A stretch of DNA of 64,000 nucleotides from Nocardia acididurans (GTDB lineage Bacteria; Actinomycetota; Actinomycetes; Mycobacteriales; Mycobacteriaceae). A model generated the notes under the pieces. It did no database searches and had not been told where the DNA came from. It worked only from the letters and a program-made list of their open reading frames with translations. The translations under genes and the position numbers were made by a program. Below, piece after piece: positions 18,949-29,834 of the stretch (within the stretch, counting starts at the first letter, position 1; each line of letters begins with the position of its first letter). Where the stretch lies: NCBI RefSeq assembly GCF_016741815.1, contig NZ_JAERRJ010000004.1, positions 248,001-312,000 of the forward strand. Direction: 5' to 3'.

Positions 18949-19259
18949 CCCCCTGTGACGCGCTCGGCCCGCTCTCTGTCCTGACGTTCGTATTCGCTTG
19001 CGGCCAGGTCGAATACGTCGGCTGTCACGGAGACTGCCGTGCCCCAGTCGCGCAGGCAGTCCGCGACGCGTTCGAATCCGTCGTGCACGGCCGCGCCCTG
19101 CCGGGCGTAGTTGCGCCCGGCCTGGTCGTTGCCGACTCCGAAGGTGTGGTCGGTGATTCGGCGCGACTGCAGGCGTAGCGTGACAGCCTCGTCGCGCAGG
19201 GTGGCCGCAGCCGCGCGCAGTCCGTCGACATCGATGGAGAGCGCGTTCGATCCACTCAT
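18945..19259 (-). CDS. EspC-like type VII secretion-associated protein (Rv3440c-like)
   Basis: A 104-residue helical protein of WXG100-like size, without a signal peptide. Residues ~5-95 form two predicted helices around a FGVGNDQAGRNYARQG turn. The C-terminus carries YERQD, which fits the YxxxD/E type VII export signal. ATG 19259 is preceded by a long G-run Shine-Dalgarno. The stop overlaps the start of the large EPAPSC-repeat protein by 4 bp, so the two may be co-exported partners, as in EspC-type pairs. Confidence 0.75.
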   Translation of the reverse strand: MSGSNALSIDVDGLRAAAATLRDEAVTLRLQSRRITDHTFGVGNDQAGRNYARQGAAVHDGFERVADCLRDWGTAVSVTADVFDLAASEYERQDRERAERVTGG

Positions 19260-19293
19260 GATGTCCCCCCTAGATCGAAAACCCCGGCCCGGT

Positions 19294-19602
19294 CTAGCCG
19301 CCGAGGCTGCCCGAATCGGTCCGCACCCACTCGGTGGTGCCGTCGGCATGATGATGGAATTCCCATGCGGCGTAATCGCCGCCGGTGTCGATCATGGTGA
19401 CGTGATCGGCCCAGCCGTCATGGTCGAGATCGGTCCAGACGTGCATGGCGCGGTCGGTACTCGTGGTGATGGTGTCGAGCGTGCCATCACCATCGATGTC
19501 CTGCGTCGGATGCTGTAGCTCGACCGCGCCGAGGCCACCCAACTCCGAATGCGCGTCGAGATTCGGCAGATCCATGCCCGGCAGATCACCCGATGTGACC
19601 AT
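19294..19602 (-). CDS. Small protein with two calcium-loop-like D-x-D-x-D-G repeats
   Basis: A 102-residue acidic protein, with no signal peptide. The motifs DIDGDGTLD (about 36-44) and DLDHDGWAD (about 58-66) look like VCBS or dockerin-type calcium loops, followed by WEFHHHADGTTEWV. ATG 19602 has a GGAGGAG Shine-Dalgarno. It sits just upstream of the EspC-like gene on the same strand (34-bp gap), so it may share the operon. Function unknown; many mycolata encode similar tandem-repeat proteins. Confidence 0.65.
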   Translation of the reverse strand: MVTSGDLPGMDLPNLDAHSELGGLGAVELQHPTQDIDGDGTLDTITTSTDRAMHVWTDLDHDGWADHVTMIDTGGDYAAWEFHHHADGTTEWVRTDSGSLGG

Positions 19603-19703
19603 GTGCGCTCCTCCGCTAGGACGTGAGCTTCATCCTGTCACCCGGCGCTGCGCCTCACAGCACCTTCACCTGGAATGTGGATAACTCCGGGGCCTGTGGA
19701 AAC

Positions 19704-19907
19704 TCAGTACTTCTGCTTGGGGATGATCAGCCACAGCGCCAGGTAGATGATGAACTGCGGACCGGGCAGCAGGCAGGAGATCACGAACAGCAGGCGGACG
19801 ATGTTGGCGTTCCAGCCGAAGTACTGCGCGAGACCGCCGCACACGCCCGCGATCCACTTGTCGTTGGTCGAACGGGTGAGCTTGCGGGTGTAGGTCGGTG
19901 TTGTCAT
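19704..19907 (-). CDS. PspC-domain membrane protein
   Basis: A 67-residue protein that is essentially one PspC domain: KWIAGVCGGLAQYFGWN followed by a hydrophobic hairpin (VRLLFVISCLLPGPQFIIYLALWLIIP). The domain is linked to membrane-stress responses. The gene stands alone between the calcium-loop protein and the ABC-F gene. GTGGAG precedes the ATG. Confidence 0.85.
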   Translation of the reverse strand: MTTPTYTRKLTRSTNDKWIAGVCGGLAQYFGWNANIVRLLFVISCLLPGPQFIIYLALWLIIPKQKY

Positions 19908-20010
19908 AACTCCACTCTCCTCGGATCACCGCGTTCCGGCATCGGTCCCATGACCCATACCGACCCTGAACTTCGGCGGGGGCGGGCTCAGGGTGCAACC
20001 CTGAGCAGGG

Positions 20011-20016
20011 CAGAAT
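20011..20016 (+). promoter_or_regulatory. -10 box of a leaderless promoter for the ABC-F gene
   Basis: CAGAAT ends 7 nt before GTG 20024, with no Shine-Dalgarno. Confidence 0.45.
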
Positions 20017-20023
20017 TGCCCAG

Positions 20024-21667
20024 GTGAGCACCACACTTCATGCGCGCGGGCTGGCTGCCGGACACGGCGAGCGGACCCTGTTCTCCGACCTCGATCTCGT
20101 GCTCGCCCCCGGGGATGTGCTCGGCCTGGTCGGCGTGAACGGCGCCGGGAAGTCGACCCTGCTGCGCATGCTCGCCGACGGCGCCGCGCACGAGGGCGAG
20201 ATCACCCTCAGCCCGCCCGACGCGACCGTCGGCTACCTCGCGCAGGAGCCCGAACGCCTCGCGGGCGAGACGGTGCTCGAATTCCTGCGCCGGCGCACCG
20301 GCGTGGCCGCCGCCCAGGAAACCATGGACGCCGCCGCCGAACGTCTCGCGGACGGCGGCGCGGACGAATACTCCCCCGCCCTGGAACGCTGGCTGGCGCT
20401 CGGCGGCGCGGATCTCGAGCAGCGCGCCGAGGAGGTGGCCGCCGACCTCGGTCTCAGCGAGAGCCTGCCGCACGGCCTGGACACCCCGATGACCGTGCTG
20501 TCCGGCGGCCAGGCCGCCCGCGCCGGGCTGGCCTCGGTCCTGTTGTCCCGCTTCGATATTCTGCTGCTGGACGAGCCCACCAACGACCTCGACCTGGACG
20601 GCCTGGCCCGGCTGGAACAGTTCGTCACCGGCGTCCGCGAGCCGCTCATGGTGATCAGCCACGATCGAGAGTTCCTGGCACGCACCGTGAATCGCATCGT
20701 CGAACTGGATCTGGCCCAGCAGCAGGTGGGCGTCTACGACGGCGGCTACGAATCGTATCTGGAGGAGCGCGCCATCGCCCGCCGCCACGCCCGCGAAGCC
20801 TACGACGAATACGCGGATACCAAGGCCGGCTTGGAATCTCGTGCCGTCATGCAGCGCAACTGGCTGGAGCACGGCGTCCGCAATTCCCGGCGCAAGGCCA
20901 AGGGCGCGGATTCCGACAAGCTCGGCCGCAAGGCCCGCGCCGAATCCACCGAGAAGCAGGCCTCGAAGATCAAGCAGACGATGAAGCGGATCGAACGCCT
21001 GGAGGCGGTGGAGGAGCCGCGCAAGGAGTGGGAGCTGCGCATGACCATCGCGGCGGCTCCGCGTAGTGGTTCGATCGTGGCGACCCTGACGAATGCCGCT
21101 GTGGCGCGGGGTGATTTCACGCTCGGCCCGGTCACCGTGCAGGTCGATCAGGGTGACCGCATCGTCCTCACCGGCGCGAACGGCTCCGGCAAGTCGACCC
21201 TGCTGTCGCTGCTGCTCGGAAAGACGAAGCCGGACACCGGATCCGCGTCCCTGGGTTCCGGCGTAGCCATCGGCGAGGTCGATCAGGCACGCGGATTGTT
21301 CCGTGGCACAGCCACTCTCGCCGACACCTTCAGCGCCGAGGTCCCCGACTGGCCCGAAGCCGAAGTCCGCACCCTGCTGGCCAAATTCGGCCTGCGCGGC
21401 CCACACGTCCTGCGCCCCAACGACACCCTCTCCCCCGGCGAGCGCACCCGCGCCGCCCTGGCTCTGCTCCAGGCCCGCGGCGTCAACCTCCTGGTCCTCG
21501 ACGAACCCACCAACCACCTCGACCTCCCCGCCATCGAACAACTGGAGGAGGCCGTCGAATCCTTCGAGGGCACAGTCCTTCTCGTCACCCACGACCGCCG
21601 CATGCTGGACAACGTCCGCGCCACCCGCCGCTGGCACATGGACGCCGGCCAGCTCACCGAGCGTTAG
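20024..21667 (+). CDS. ABC-F family ATP-binding protein
   Basis: A 547-residue soluble protein with two ABC ATPase domains and no membrane part. Walker A motifs: GVNGAGKST (about residue 37) and GANGSGKST (about 385). Signatures: LSGGQAAR (about 160) and LSPGERTR (about 480). Walker B motifs: ILLLDEPTND and LLVLDEPTNH. The ~80-residue basic linker between them (RNWLEHGVRNSRRKAKGAD and on) is the ribosome-contacting arm of ABC-F factors, which act in translation or antibiotic protection. It lies between pspC and the convergent glmM. Confidence 0.93.
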   Translation: MSTTLHARGLAAGHGERTLFSDLDLVLAPGDVLGLVGVNGAGKSTLLRMLADGAAHEGEITLSPPDATVGYLAQEPERLAGETVLEFLRRRTGVAAAQETMDAAAERLADGGADEYSPALERWLALGGADLEQRAEEVAADLGLSESLPHGLDTPMTVLSGGQAARAGLASVLLSRFDILLLDEPTNDLDLDGLARLEQFVTGVREPLMVISHDREFLARTVNRIVELDLAQQQVGVYDGGYESYLEERAIARRHAREAYDEYADTKAGLESRAVMQRNWLEHGVRNSRRKAKGADSDKLGRKARAESTEKQASKIKQTMKRIERLEAVEEPRKEWELRMTIAAAPRSGSIVATLTNAAVARGDFTLGPVTVQVDQGDRIVLTGANGSGKSTLLSLLLGKTKPDTGSASLGSGVAIGEVDQARGLFRGTATLADTFSAEVPDWPEAEVRTLLAKFGLRGPHVLRPNDTLSPGERTRAALALLQARGVNLLVLDEPTNHLDLPAIEQLEEAVESFEGTVLLVTHDRRMLDNVRATRRWHMDAGQLTER

Positions 21668-21705
21668 CGATCATTCGACCGGGCTGTAAGGCTGCCCGAG
21701 CACGG

Positions 21706-23082
21706 TCAGACCGCGGCGACCAGTTTCGCGAGGTCGTCGGCCAGGCGCTGGGCGCGGTCGGGGTCGGTGGCCTCCACCATGACGCGGACCAGCTGTTCGG
21801 TTCCGCTGGGGCGCAACAGGACTCGACCGGTGTCACCCAGCAGGCGTTCCGCGTCGGCGACCGCGTCGCGCACGGACGGGGCGGCGGCCACGGCGGCCTT
21901 GTCGGAGACGGGGACGTTCACCAGGACCTGGGGGACGGTCTGCACGATGGCGGCGAGATCGGCCAGGGTGCGGCCGGATTCGGCCATGCGGGCCATGAGT
22001 TTCAGGCCGGTGAGGACACCGTCGCCGGTGGTGCCGTACTTGGGGAAGACGACGTGGCCGGACTGTTCGCCGCCGAGGGTGAGGCCGCTGCGGCGCAGTT
22101 CCTCGAGGACGTAGCGGTCACCGACCGCGGTGGTGCGCACCGTGATTCCGGCGTCGCGCAGGGCGATGTGCAGGCCCAGATTGCTCATCACCGTGGCGAC
22201 GAGGGTGTTCTCGGCGAGTTCGCCGGAATCGCGCATGGCCAGGGCGATGACCGCCATGATGGCGTCGCCGTCGACGACCGCGCCGGTGGCGTCCACGGCC
22301 AGGCAGCGGTCGGCGTCGCCGTCGAGAGCCAGGCCCAGGTCCGCGTCGTGCTCGAGCACCGCGCGGCGGATCTGGTCGAGATGGGTGGAGCCGCAGCCGT
22401 CGTTGATATTGAGGCCGTCGGGGTCGGCGTTGATGGCGATGACGGTCGCGCCCGCTTCACGCAGGGCGGCCGGGCCGACCTCGGAGGCCGCGCCGTGCGC
22501 GCAGTCCAGCACGACGGTGAGCCCGCTCAGGTCACGGCCGGTGGCCTCGACGAGGTGCTCGACATAGCGTTCGTGGGTGCCCTCGAGGCTGTAGTGGTCG
22601 TCGGCGTCGAAGGTGTGGCCGCCGAGACCGGGATGGCCCAGGATGCGGCCGATGCCCGCGCCGGTGGGGCGGGCGAAGCCGCCGTCGGCGATGAGCGCCT
22701 CGATGCGGTCCTCGACGGCATCGTCGAGTTTGTGGCCGCCCGCGGCGAAGATCTTGATGCCGTTATCCGGCATGGGGTTGTGCGAGGCGGAGATCATCAC
22801 GCCCAGGCAGGCGTCGTAGACGCCGGTCAGATAGGCGACCGCCGGGGTCGGCAGCACACCCACCGAAAGCACGTTCACGCCGGCCGAAGTCAGGCCCGCG
22901 GTGACGGCGGCCTCCAGCATCTCGCCGCTCGCGCGCGGGTCACGACCGACCACCGCGAGCGCCCGCTTCTTGCCCCGGCTCAGAACCTGCGCCGCGGCTG
23001 CCGAAACCTGCAGTGCAAGTTCCGGACTCAGCGAGTCATTGGCGAGTCCGCGGACTCCGTCGGTGCCGAACAAACGTCCCAT
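21706..23082 (-). CDS. glmM: Phosphoglucosamine mutase GlmM
   Basis: A 458-residue enzyme converting glucosamine-6-phosphate to glucosamine-1-phosphate. [12 protein letters not shown] is the conserved N-terminus and fixes ATG 23082. The phosphoserine loop is [13 protein letters not shown] (about residue 98), the metal loop is ALDGDADRC (about 243), and GGEQSGH plus the [10 protein letters not shown] phosphate loop complete the family set. It follows rpsI, as in M. tuberculosis (Rv3441c). Confidence 0.97.
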   Translation of the reverse strand: MGRLFGTDGVRGLANDSLSPELALQVSAAAAQVLSRGKKRALAVVGRDPRASGEMLEAAVTAGLTSAGVNVLSVGVLPTPAVAYLTGVYDACLGVMISASHNPMPDNGIKIFAAGGHKLDDAVEDRIEALIADGGFARPTGAGIGRILGHPGLGGHTFDADDHYSLEGTHERYVEHLVEATGRDLSGLTVVLDCAHGAASEVGPAALREAGATVIAINADPDGLNINDGCGSTHLDQIRRAVLEHDADLGLALDGDADRCLAVDATGAVVDGDAIMAVIALAMRDSGELAENTLVATVMSNLGLHIALRDAGITVRTTAVGDRYVLEELRRSGLTLGGEQSGHVVFPKYGTTGDGVLTGLKLMARMAESGRTLADLAAIVQTVPQVLVNVPVSDKAAVAAAPSVRDAVADAERLLGDTGRVLLRPSGTEQLVRVMVEATDPDRAQRLADDLAKLVAAV

Positions 23083-23191
23083 AACCTCAACACCCCTGCT
23101 GGTCGGTATATACAGCACGAGAGCAGACGCCCGGGCGGTTCGAAAACCGTTGCAGGGAGCCTGCTCTCGTACAGGTTGCCGTATAGACGGT

Positions 23192-23225
23192 ACCGTGCCC
23201 GGCCCTCTGAAGGGCCGGGCACGGT
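23192..23225 (-). terminator. Terminator after rplM-rpsI
   Basis: A perfect 15-bp stem (23192-23206 with 23211-23225) has a CTGA loop and lies 35 bp downstream of the rpsI stop. There is no T-run. It separates ribosomal protein transcription from glmM. Confidence 0.7.
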
Positions 23226-23259
23226 GCAGCCGGACGGCGCACTGTGCCGTCTGAAGTGA

Positions 23260-23771
<512 letters not shown>

Positions 23772-23775
<4 letters not shown>

Positions 23776-24215
23776 TGGGCCACCTGCTTGATCTCGAACG
23801 GGATGGGCTGCTGAGCGGCGTGCGGATGCGTCGGGCCCGCGTAGACCTTCAGCTTGCCGGCGATCTTGTTGCCCAGCTTGTTCTTCGGGATCATGCCCTT
23901 CACCGCGCGCTCGACCAGACGGTCGGGGCGGGTGTCAAGGATCTCACCGACAGAGCGGGACTTGAGACCGCCCGGGTGCCCGGAGTGGGTGTGGATGAAC
24001 TTGTCCTGCCGCTTGTTGCCGGAGACGGCGACCTTGTCGGCATTGATGATGATGACGAAGTCGCCACCATCGACGTTCGGAGCGTAGGTCGGCTTGTTCT
24101 TGCCACGCAGGATGGTTGCAGCCTGCACGGCGAGACGGCCGAGCACTACGTCAGTGGCGTCGATGACGTACCACTTACGGGTCACGTCACCCGCCTTCGG
24201 GCTGTACGTAGGCAC
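23772..24215 (-). CDS. rplM: 50S ribosomal protein L13
   Basis: A 147-residue large-subunit protein. Motifs: [15 protein letters not shown] near the N-terminus, [20 protein letters not shown], and GMIPKNKLG. The start is GTG 24215 ([11 protein letters not shown]), preceded by AGGGAA; further upstream codons in frame are not conserved. It forms an operon with rpsI. Confidence 0.98.
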
Positions 24216-24355
24216 AGTCGTTCCCTGTCTGTCGTAGGTTTTGCCAGCCAGGCGCATGGTCGAGCTGATCCCCGGCGGCCGGTGGAGACCCGGGGGCTCG
24301 TGCGACAACCGGGAGAACCCGGCCGTACCGCACGCCAACGAGCCACGATACCAGC

Positions 24356-24389
24356 GCGCTACCGCCCGCCTGAAATCGGGCGGTAGCGC
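24356..24389 (-). terminator. Terminator after the T7SS-associated Hsp70-like gene
   Basis: A perfect 13-bp stem (GCGCTACCGCCCG at 24356-24368 with 24377-24389) with an 8-nt loop ends 2 bp from the stop of the gene at 24392. It isolates rplM-rpsI from that gene on the same strand. Confidence 0.75.
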
Positions 24390-24391
24390 TA

Positions 24392-26887
24392 TCAGATCTG
24401 GGTCGGCGGGCCCGGGTCTATGCCGCGGACCGGGCCCGGGATGCTGTAGCGCAGGGTGTCGATGCCGAGGCGTAGGCAGTCCTGGGTGTTGACGGGGGCG
24501 ATGCCGGGGTGCGGGAGCGCCGCGGCCGGTGGGGTCAGGACGCAGGAGTCGTGGACTTCCACGGCATTGCGTTCCAGGGACGGCCAGGCGCCGAAGGCGG
24601 TCACGGCCGCGGCGTGGACGGCTGCGGTCGAGGCGATGTCGAAGGTGGCGGGTCCGAATGTCGCGGTGTCTCGGCTCGCGTCGGCGATGGGGGCGGCCTC
24701 GCGGGCTGCCTGGGCGGAGACGACGGTGTCGAGGGCTCCGGCTTCGGGTGCGGCCGAGTGAGCGGGTTCCGCCTCGGCGTGCATGCCGACGGCCGCCAGG
24801 GTGGCGGCTCCGACGACGATGGGCGCGCCCCGGAGGTTGTTCTTCACCTTGTTCCAGAGCTTGCCCTTGCGCGGCTTGCGCTCGTCGCCCGACTCCGAAT
24901 CCGGCTGCCCCGCGGCATCTTCCGGCGTTTGCGAACCCGAGTGACGCGACCCAGCAGACGGCATCGACCCACCGTACCCCGACCCGGCCTGACCAGGAGC
25001 GTTTCCGGAATGCGGACCGAAACCACCCTGCTGACCGGGGGCCGGCGAACCGTATCCACCCGGCTGGCCGCCCTGCGGCGCACCCGACCCGGGCGCTCCA
25101 CCCTGGCCGCCGTAGCCGCCTTGGCCGTACCCGCCCTGAGCGCCGTAACCACCGGACGCCCCGGATCCATACGGACCGGAAGCAGCGCCATACGAACCGC
25201 CCTGCGAGCCGTAAGGACTCCCCTGCGCTCCGTGCGGACCGCCGGTAACCGGCCCCTGCGCGGGGTATCCGACGGCACCATGCCCCTGTACCGGATAGCC
25301 ACCCGTGCCGGGCCCCTGCGCCGCGTAACCTCCGGCGTTCGCCCCCTGCGAGCCCGGCTGCGATCCGGGCACCGCCTGCGGCGCGCCACCCTGCTGCCCG
25401 TAGGCAGCCGCGCTGGATCCGGCGGTGGCGGATTGCGTTGCGGCGGAACCATATCCACCCGCTGACGCACCTTCCGCCCCGGACTCCGAACGACCCATGA
25501 CAGTAGTACTGCGGTCATCAGCCGGAGTGCCCGGCGGCCGAGTGAACCGTCCGCCCACACCTGCGAGCCCGGGCGGCAGGCCGCCCCGCGAGGCGACCGG
25601 CGCGGCAGCCATCTCCTCCGGCGAAACCCGTTGCGTCTGTTCGAATTCCACCGGTGTACCCGCACCGGCCGACGCGGGCGCAGCCGAAGCGGCCGCAGGC
25701 GGGGCATCGCGCGTGATGCGTCGAGTCTGGTCCAGGGCGACATCGGCGTCGATATCGGCGTGCGCACCGGCCTGCACCTGGCCGGCAGCGGCGGCACCCG
25801 CCGCTGCCGCCGCCGCAGCCGCGTTCGGACCGCCTTGGCCCGCAACAGGTCCGGCGGCCGCACCGGATCGCGCGGCCTGCGCGGAAGACTGCTCGGCGGA
25901 CTCACCGTGCCCGGCGGCTTCACCCCGCGAGGATTGCTGGGCGTGCGTGGAACCCGCGCCGGGTGCAGAACCCTGCACGGGCGCGGGCGCCGAACCCTGC
26001 CCCGGTGCGGGCGCATGCTGCAGAGGCGTGGGATCGGGTAGCTCTTCGCCTTCGCTGTCGCTGACCAGCAGGTGGGTGGCGCCGAGGACGACGGCGTGCA
26101 TGGGATGGTCGGCTACCTGGAAGCGGTGGCCGAGATGGTTCTGGAAGGCCAGGCGGAGGGCATCGTTGAAGCAGACGTTGCCGGTGAGCAGGACGGTGGA
26201 GGTGTCGGCATTGATGGCGCGGGCCGCGGCCATGACCTCGATGACGACGTTGTCGGCGGCGCGGGCGTCGTGCAGGGCGGCGTCGGTGATGGCGACGCTG
26301 ACCGATTCGGTGGGCTGGTCGTCGTCACCGTGGACGGCGACCACGAGGCATTCGCGGCCGTCGGAGTAGACGCCGGTGGCGCCGACCGCGGGGCCGCGGC
26401 CCGCGGCGCGGACGATGCCCAGGGCGCGGACGTAGCCGGAGAGCGCCACGGATTCGGGCAGCGGTTCGGCGACCACGCCGAGTTGTTCGACGAGGCGGGC
26501 GAATTCGTCCACCTTGGGGTCGGGCCATTCGTCGGGGAACGGCAGTGCGACCACATCGGCCTGGGTGCCCAGGTGCTTGGTGATGGCCGACAGCGAGTTG
26601 TGCATGCGGGCCCGGAACACGAGTTCGGCGGGCCAGGTCGCCCCGGCCACCACGATCTGCGGATGGCCGATGATGTCGCGCACATCGGAGATGGCGATGC
26701 CCACATCGGGCCGCCTGTCCACGCCGGCGGTGTGCAGCCGGCCGGACGCGTCGGCCAGGAGGTAGGCGGGCGGTGTATAGGTGCCTTCGACCTGGACGGG
26801 ACGTATCGGCGTGCCACCGCCACCGGCGGCGACCGACACCACGTCCCAGCCGAGGTGCACTGCCCCAACTCGAGCTGTCACGCCCAC
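24392..26887 (-). CDS. Hsp70-like type VII secretion-associated protein (Rv3446c-like)
   Basis: An 831-residue membrane protein. Residues ~1-290 look like a divergent Hsp70/actin ATPase: [15 protein letters not shown] at the start, [17 protein letters not shown] near 166, and [16 protein letters not shown] (about 230) followed by [10 protein letters not shown] ~370-residue Gly/Gln/Tyr/Pro-rich linker follows (repeats such as [12 protein letters not shown]). A membrane helix lies near residue 690 ([16 protein letters not shown]). A ~130-residue outer domain with two Cys ([15 protein letters not shown]) ends it. The layout and the neighbouring ESX-4 locus point to the Rv3446c family. No Shine-Dalgarno; GTG 26887 or GTG 26881 could start it. 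Confidence 0.75.
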   Translation of the reverse strand: MGVTARVGAVHLGWDVVSVAAGGGGTPIRPVQVEGTYTPPAYLLADASGRLHTAGVDRRPDVGIAISDVRDIIGHPQIVVAGATWPAELVFRARMHNSLSAITKHLGTQADVVALPFPDEWPDPKVDEFARLVEQLGVVAEPLPESVALSGYVRALGIVRAAGRGPAVGATGVYSDGRECLVVAVHGDDDQPTESVSVAITDAALHDARAADNVVIEVMAAARAINADTSTVLLTGNVCFNDALRLAFQNHLGHRFQVADHPMHAVVLGATHLLVSDSEGEELPDPTPLQHAPAPGQGSAPAPVQGSAPGAGSTHAQQSSRGEAAGHGESAEQSSAQAARSGAAAGPVAGQGGPNAAAAAAAAGAAAAGQVQAGAHADIDADVALDQTRRITRDAPPAAASAAPASAGAGTPVEFEQTQRVSPEEMAAAPVASRGGLPPGLAGVGGRFTRPPGTPADDRSTTVMGRSESGAEGASAGGYGSAATQSATAGSSAAAYGQQGGAPQAVPGSQPGSQGANAGGYAAQGPGTGGYPVQGHGAVGYPAQGPVTGGPHGAQGSPYGSQGGSYGAASGPYGSGASGGYGAQGGYGQGGYGGQGGAPGSGAPQGGQPGGYGSPAPGQQGGFGPHSGNAPGQAGSGYGGSMPSAGSRHSGSQTPEDAAGQPDSESGDERKPRKGKLWNKVKNNLRGAPIVVGAATLAAVGMHAEAEPAHSAAPEAGALDTVVSAQAAREAAPIADASRDTATFGPATFDIASTAAVHAAAVTAFGAWPSLERNAVEVHDSCVLTPPAAALPHPGIAPVNTQDCLRLGIDTLRYSIPGPVRGIDPGPPTQI

Positions 26888-26945
26888 CAGTGTGCCTGCT
26901 CACCACGCACGGCGCGCGATCGAACCGACTTCACGCACCCCCGCC

Positions 26946-29834
26946 TCATGCCGCCGACTTCTTCAATCGCAGCCGCGACCAGGTGAACAGGGCCAGCACC
27001 AAGCCGATCGCCACCAGCGCGCCGACGTCCAGATACCAGGCCGCGGCGGTGTGCTCCCAGAACTTGTCCGGCTGCGCCTTCGCGAACAGATTGCGGATGT
27101 CGACCGTGGACGCGCCGGAGGCATACCCCCAGCGCGACGGGAACAGCCAGGAAACCTGTTCCAGCACAACCCGGTTGGTGACCGGGATGAGCCCGCCCGC
27201 CATTACCAGCTGCGCCATGATGGCGACCACCAGCAGCGGCATCACCTGTTCGCTGGACTTGGCCAGGGTGGACAGCAGCAGACCCAGGATCACGCAGGTC
27301 ACCGCGGTCAGGGCGATGTCGATGTACAGCTCGAGGCTGCCCATCGGAATCACCGACCCCTGCTCCGGACGCTTCATGATCAGCAGCGGAATGCCGACCA
27401 TGACCGCCGCCTGCAGTAGCGCCGCGACGCTGAAGACCGCGATCTTCGACATCAGATAGGCCCCGGACCGCAGGCCGACGGCCCGCTCCCGGAAGTAGAT
27501 GGCGCGCTCGCCCACCAGATCACGCACGGTGAGCGTGGACCCCATGAAGCAGGCCCCGAGGATCAGCACCACCAGCAGCGACTGCGTCTGATCACCGCCC
27601 TTGGGTCCGATCGTCCCGCCCTGCGATTCGAGCGGTCCCATCTGGAATCCGTTGTCGCCCGGCACAACCAGCGTCAACCCGCCCAGCACGAACGGCAGCA
27701 CCAGCAGGAACGCCAGATATCCGCGATCGGCGAGCACCAGCCGGAACTGCCGTCGCACCAGCGTCGAGAACTGTTTGACCGCACTGGATTTCGGCGGTTT
27801 GGCCGGTTCGGTCTGCTGCGCGGCGGGCGGCGGCGGCACGAACGACTGCCGGGACCGGTAGTTCGCGAACGCGCGATCCGGATCGGCGGCCACCCGGCCG
27901 AAGATCTCCGCCCAGTCGCTGGTGCCGAGGAATTCGGCCACACTGCCCGGATGCCCGCAGAACGCGGTCTTGCCGCCGGGCGCGAGCAGCAGCACCTGAT
28001 CGCACATGTCCAGGCAGGCAACCGAATGCGTGACCACGATGACCGTGCGGCCCGCGTCGGCGAGCTCGCGCAGCATGGTCATGACCTGCCGGTCCAGCGC
28101 CGGGTCCAGACCCGAGGTGGGCTCGTCGAGGATCAGCAGCGACGGTCCGGTCAGCAGTTCCATGGCCACCGAGGCGCGTTTGCGCTGACCGCCGGAGAGC
28201 CGGTCCACGCGGGTGTCGGCGTGCTGGGTGAGCGAAAGTTCGTCCAGCACACCGTCGATGACGCGCTGCCGGTCGGCCTTGGAGGTGTCGGGCGGCAGCC
28301 GCAGCTGCGCGGCGAAGCCCAGCGCCTGTTTGACGGTGAGCTGCCGGTGCAGCACATCGTCCTGCGGCACCATGCCGATGCGGGAGCGCAGCGAATCGTA
28401 TTCGGCGTGCAGGTTGCGGCCCTCGAAGGTGACCACACCGGCCGACGGCTGCGTGGTGCCCGCGATGAGCCGCGACAACGTCGACTTGCCCGCGCCGGAG
28501 GGCCCGATGAGCGCGGTCAGCGAGCCGCGCCCGGCCTGCATGTTCACATCGACGAGCAGTTCCTTGTTGCCCTCGACGGTGAATCCGATGCCGTGCACGT
28601 GCAGGCCCTGTTCGGCGACCGGCCGCTGCCGGTGCACGAGGGTGCCCTCCTGCACCACGAAGTCGACATTGCCGATGGTGACGATGTCGCGTTCGCGCAG
28701 CAGCGCCCGCTGTTCGCGGCGGCCGTTGACGAAGGTGCCGTTGGCCGAGTTCAGGTCCTCGATGGCCAGGCCCTGCCGGTCGGCGACCAGTCGGGCGTGC
28801 CGGCGCGAGGCCATCGGATCGTTGACGACGATCTGGTTGTCGCTGGTGCGGCCGAGGTGCAGGCCGCCCGGCGGAATCTTGTCGCCGCGTGCGATGGCGG
28901 CCGTGGAGGCGCGGGCGCGCACGGGCGGCAGCATCGAGAAGTCGCCCTTGGTGGTCATATTCATATTGACCGGGGCGTCGGGATGCAGCGGCGTCGACGG
29001 ATTCGACGGCGGCCGTTGGGCTTCCTCGTGCTCGGGCGCGGCCGCCTGCCCCGGCCCGCGCGAATGCCCCTGCGCGGGAGGCTGTCCCGGCCCCCGCTGG
29101 CCGGGCGCGGCCTGCTGCGGACCCGAGCGCGGCCCCTGGACGGGCATTCCGCCCGAACGCTGCGGCTGGGACTGCGGCGGCCGCTGCCCCTGCTGCGGCG
29201 TCTGCCCCGGCGCGCGCTGGCCGGGCTGCCCCGGCGAAAACGGCTGCTGCCCGGACGCATACGGCTGCGCCGGCTGACCGGACTGGAAGGGCTGCCCCGC
29301 GGCGTGTTGTCCCGGCTGCCCGGCGTGCTGCCCCGGACGCCCCTGCGGGCCCGCCGGGTAACCACCCGGCCCGTAGGGCTGCTGCCCGTACGGCTGCCCG
29401 ACCTGAGGTTGACCCGGTTGCGAAGATTGCGGACCCGGCCGCTGCGGCGGTCGGCCCTGCGGTCCCGGTTGTCCCTGCGGCTGCCCCGGTCCCGGCTGCG
29501 GTGCGGGCGCACCCCGCCCCGCGCCCTGCGGCAGCAGATGCAGCAGCGGCCCGCTGATGGCGTCCCCCAGCCGCACCTGCGTCGGCCGCATGATGGCGAC
29601 CGGACTGGTGATCCGTCGCGCGTCCACGAAAACGCCGTTGGTGCTGCCGTTGTCGGTGAGCACCCAGGACCCGGCTTCGTAGACCAGTGTCGCGTGCACG
29701 CGGGACACCAGCGGGCTGTCGACGAACAGCGTCACTTCCGGGGCGCGCCCCATGGTGATCCGCTGACTTGCGTCGAAGACCCGTTCGGTTCCATCATGAC
29801 GCACGGTGATCTGCTGCGCCCCCGGTGAAGACAT
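26946..29834 (-). CDS. FHA-FHA-ABC exporter (Rv1747-like)
   Basis: A 962-residue single-chain ABC transporter. FHA domain 1, residues ~10-90, has MGRAPEVTLFVDSPLVSRVH and NGSTNGVFVD. A ~200-residue Pro/Gln/Gly-rich linker follows. FHA domain 2 is at ~320-370 (LGRTSDNQIVV, SRRHARL, NSANGTFVNG). The ATPase has Walker A GPSGAGKST (about 445), LSGGQRKR (about 550) and LILDEPTSGLD (about 565). The last ~280 residues hold about six membrane helices (ABC2 type). Rv1747 has this architecture and is controlled by kinase PknF through its FHA domains. Here a kinase gene is about 4.5 kb away. ATG 29834 starts at the FHA domain; the frame continues upstream but is not protein-like. Confidence 0.92.
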   Translation of the reverse strand: MSSPGAQQITVRHDGTERVFDASQRITMGRAPEVTLFVDSPLVSRVHATLVYEAGSWVLTDNGSTNGVFVDARRITSPVAIMRPTQVRLGDAISGPLLHLLPQGAGRGAPAPQPGPGQPQGQPGPQGRPPQRPGPQSSQPGQPQVGQPYGQQPYGPGGYPAGPQGRPGQHAGQPGQHAAGQPFQSGQPAQPYASGQQPFSPGQPGQRAPGQTPQQGQRPPQSQPQRSGGMPVQGPRSGPQQAAPGQRGPGQPPAQGHSRGPGQAAAPEHEEAQRPPSNPSTPLHPDAPVNMNMTTKGDFSMLPPVRARASTAAIARGDKIPPGGLHLGRTSDNQIVVNDPMASRRHARLVADRQGLAIEDLNSANGTFVNGRREQRALLRERDIVTIGNVDFVVQEGTLVHRQRPVAEQGLHVHGIGFTVEGNKELLVDVNMQAGRGSLTALIGPSGAGKSTLSRLIAGTTQPSAGVVTFEGRNLHAEYDSLRSRIGMVPQDDVLHRQLTVKQALGFAAQLRLPPDTSKADRQRVIDGVLDELSLTQHADTRVDRLSGGQRKRASVAMELLTGPSLLILDEPTSGLDPALDRQVMTMLRELADAGRTVIVVTHSVACLDMCDQVLLLAPGGKTAFCGHPGSVAEFLGTSDWAEIFGRVAADPDRAFANYRSRQSFVPPPPAAQQTEPAKPPKSSAVKQFSTLVRRQFRLVLADRGYLAFLLVLPFVLGGLTLVVPGDNGFQMGPLESQGGTIGPKGGDQTQSLLVVLILGACFMGSTLTVRDLVGERAIYFRERAVGLRSGAYLMSKIAVFSVAALLQAAVMVGIPLLIMKRPEQGSVIPMGSLELYIDIALTAVTCVILGLLLSTLAKSSEQVMPLLVVAIMAQLVMAGGLIPVTNRVVLEQVSWLFPSRWGYASGASTVDIRNLFAKAQPDKFWEHTAAAWYLDVGALVAIGLVLALFTWSRLRLKKSAA

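Noticed and set aside
23136..23150. T-arm-like GGTTCGAAAACC, possible tRNA
   Set aside because: No matching acceptor stem, D-arm or anticodon arm could be built around it.
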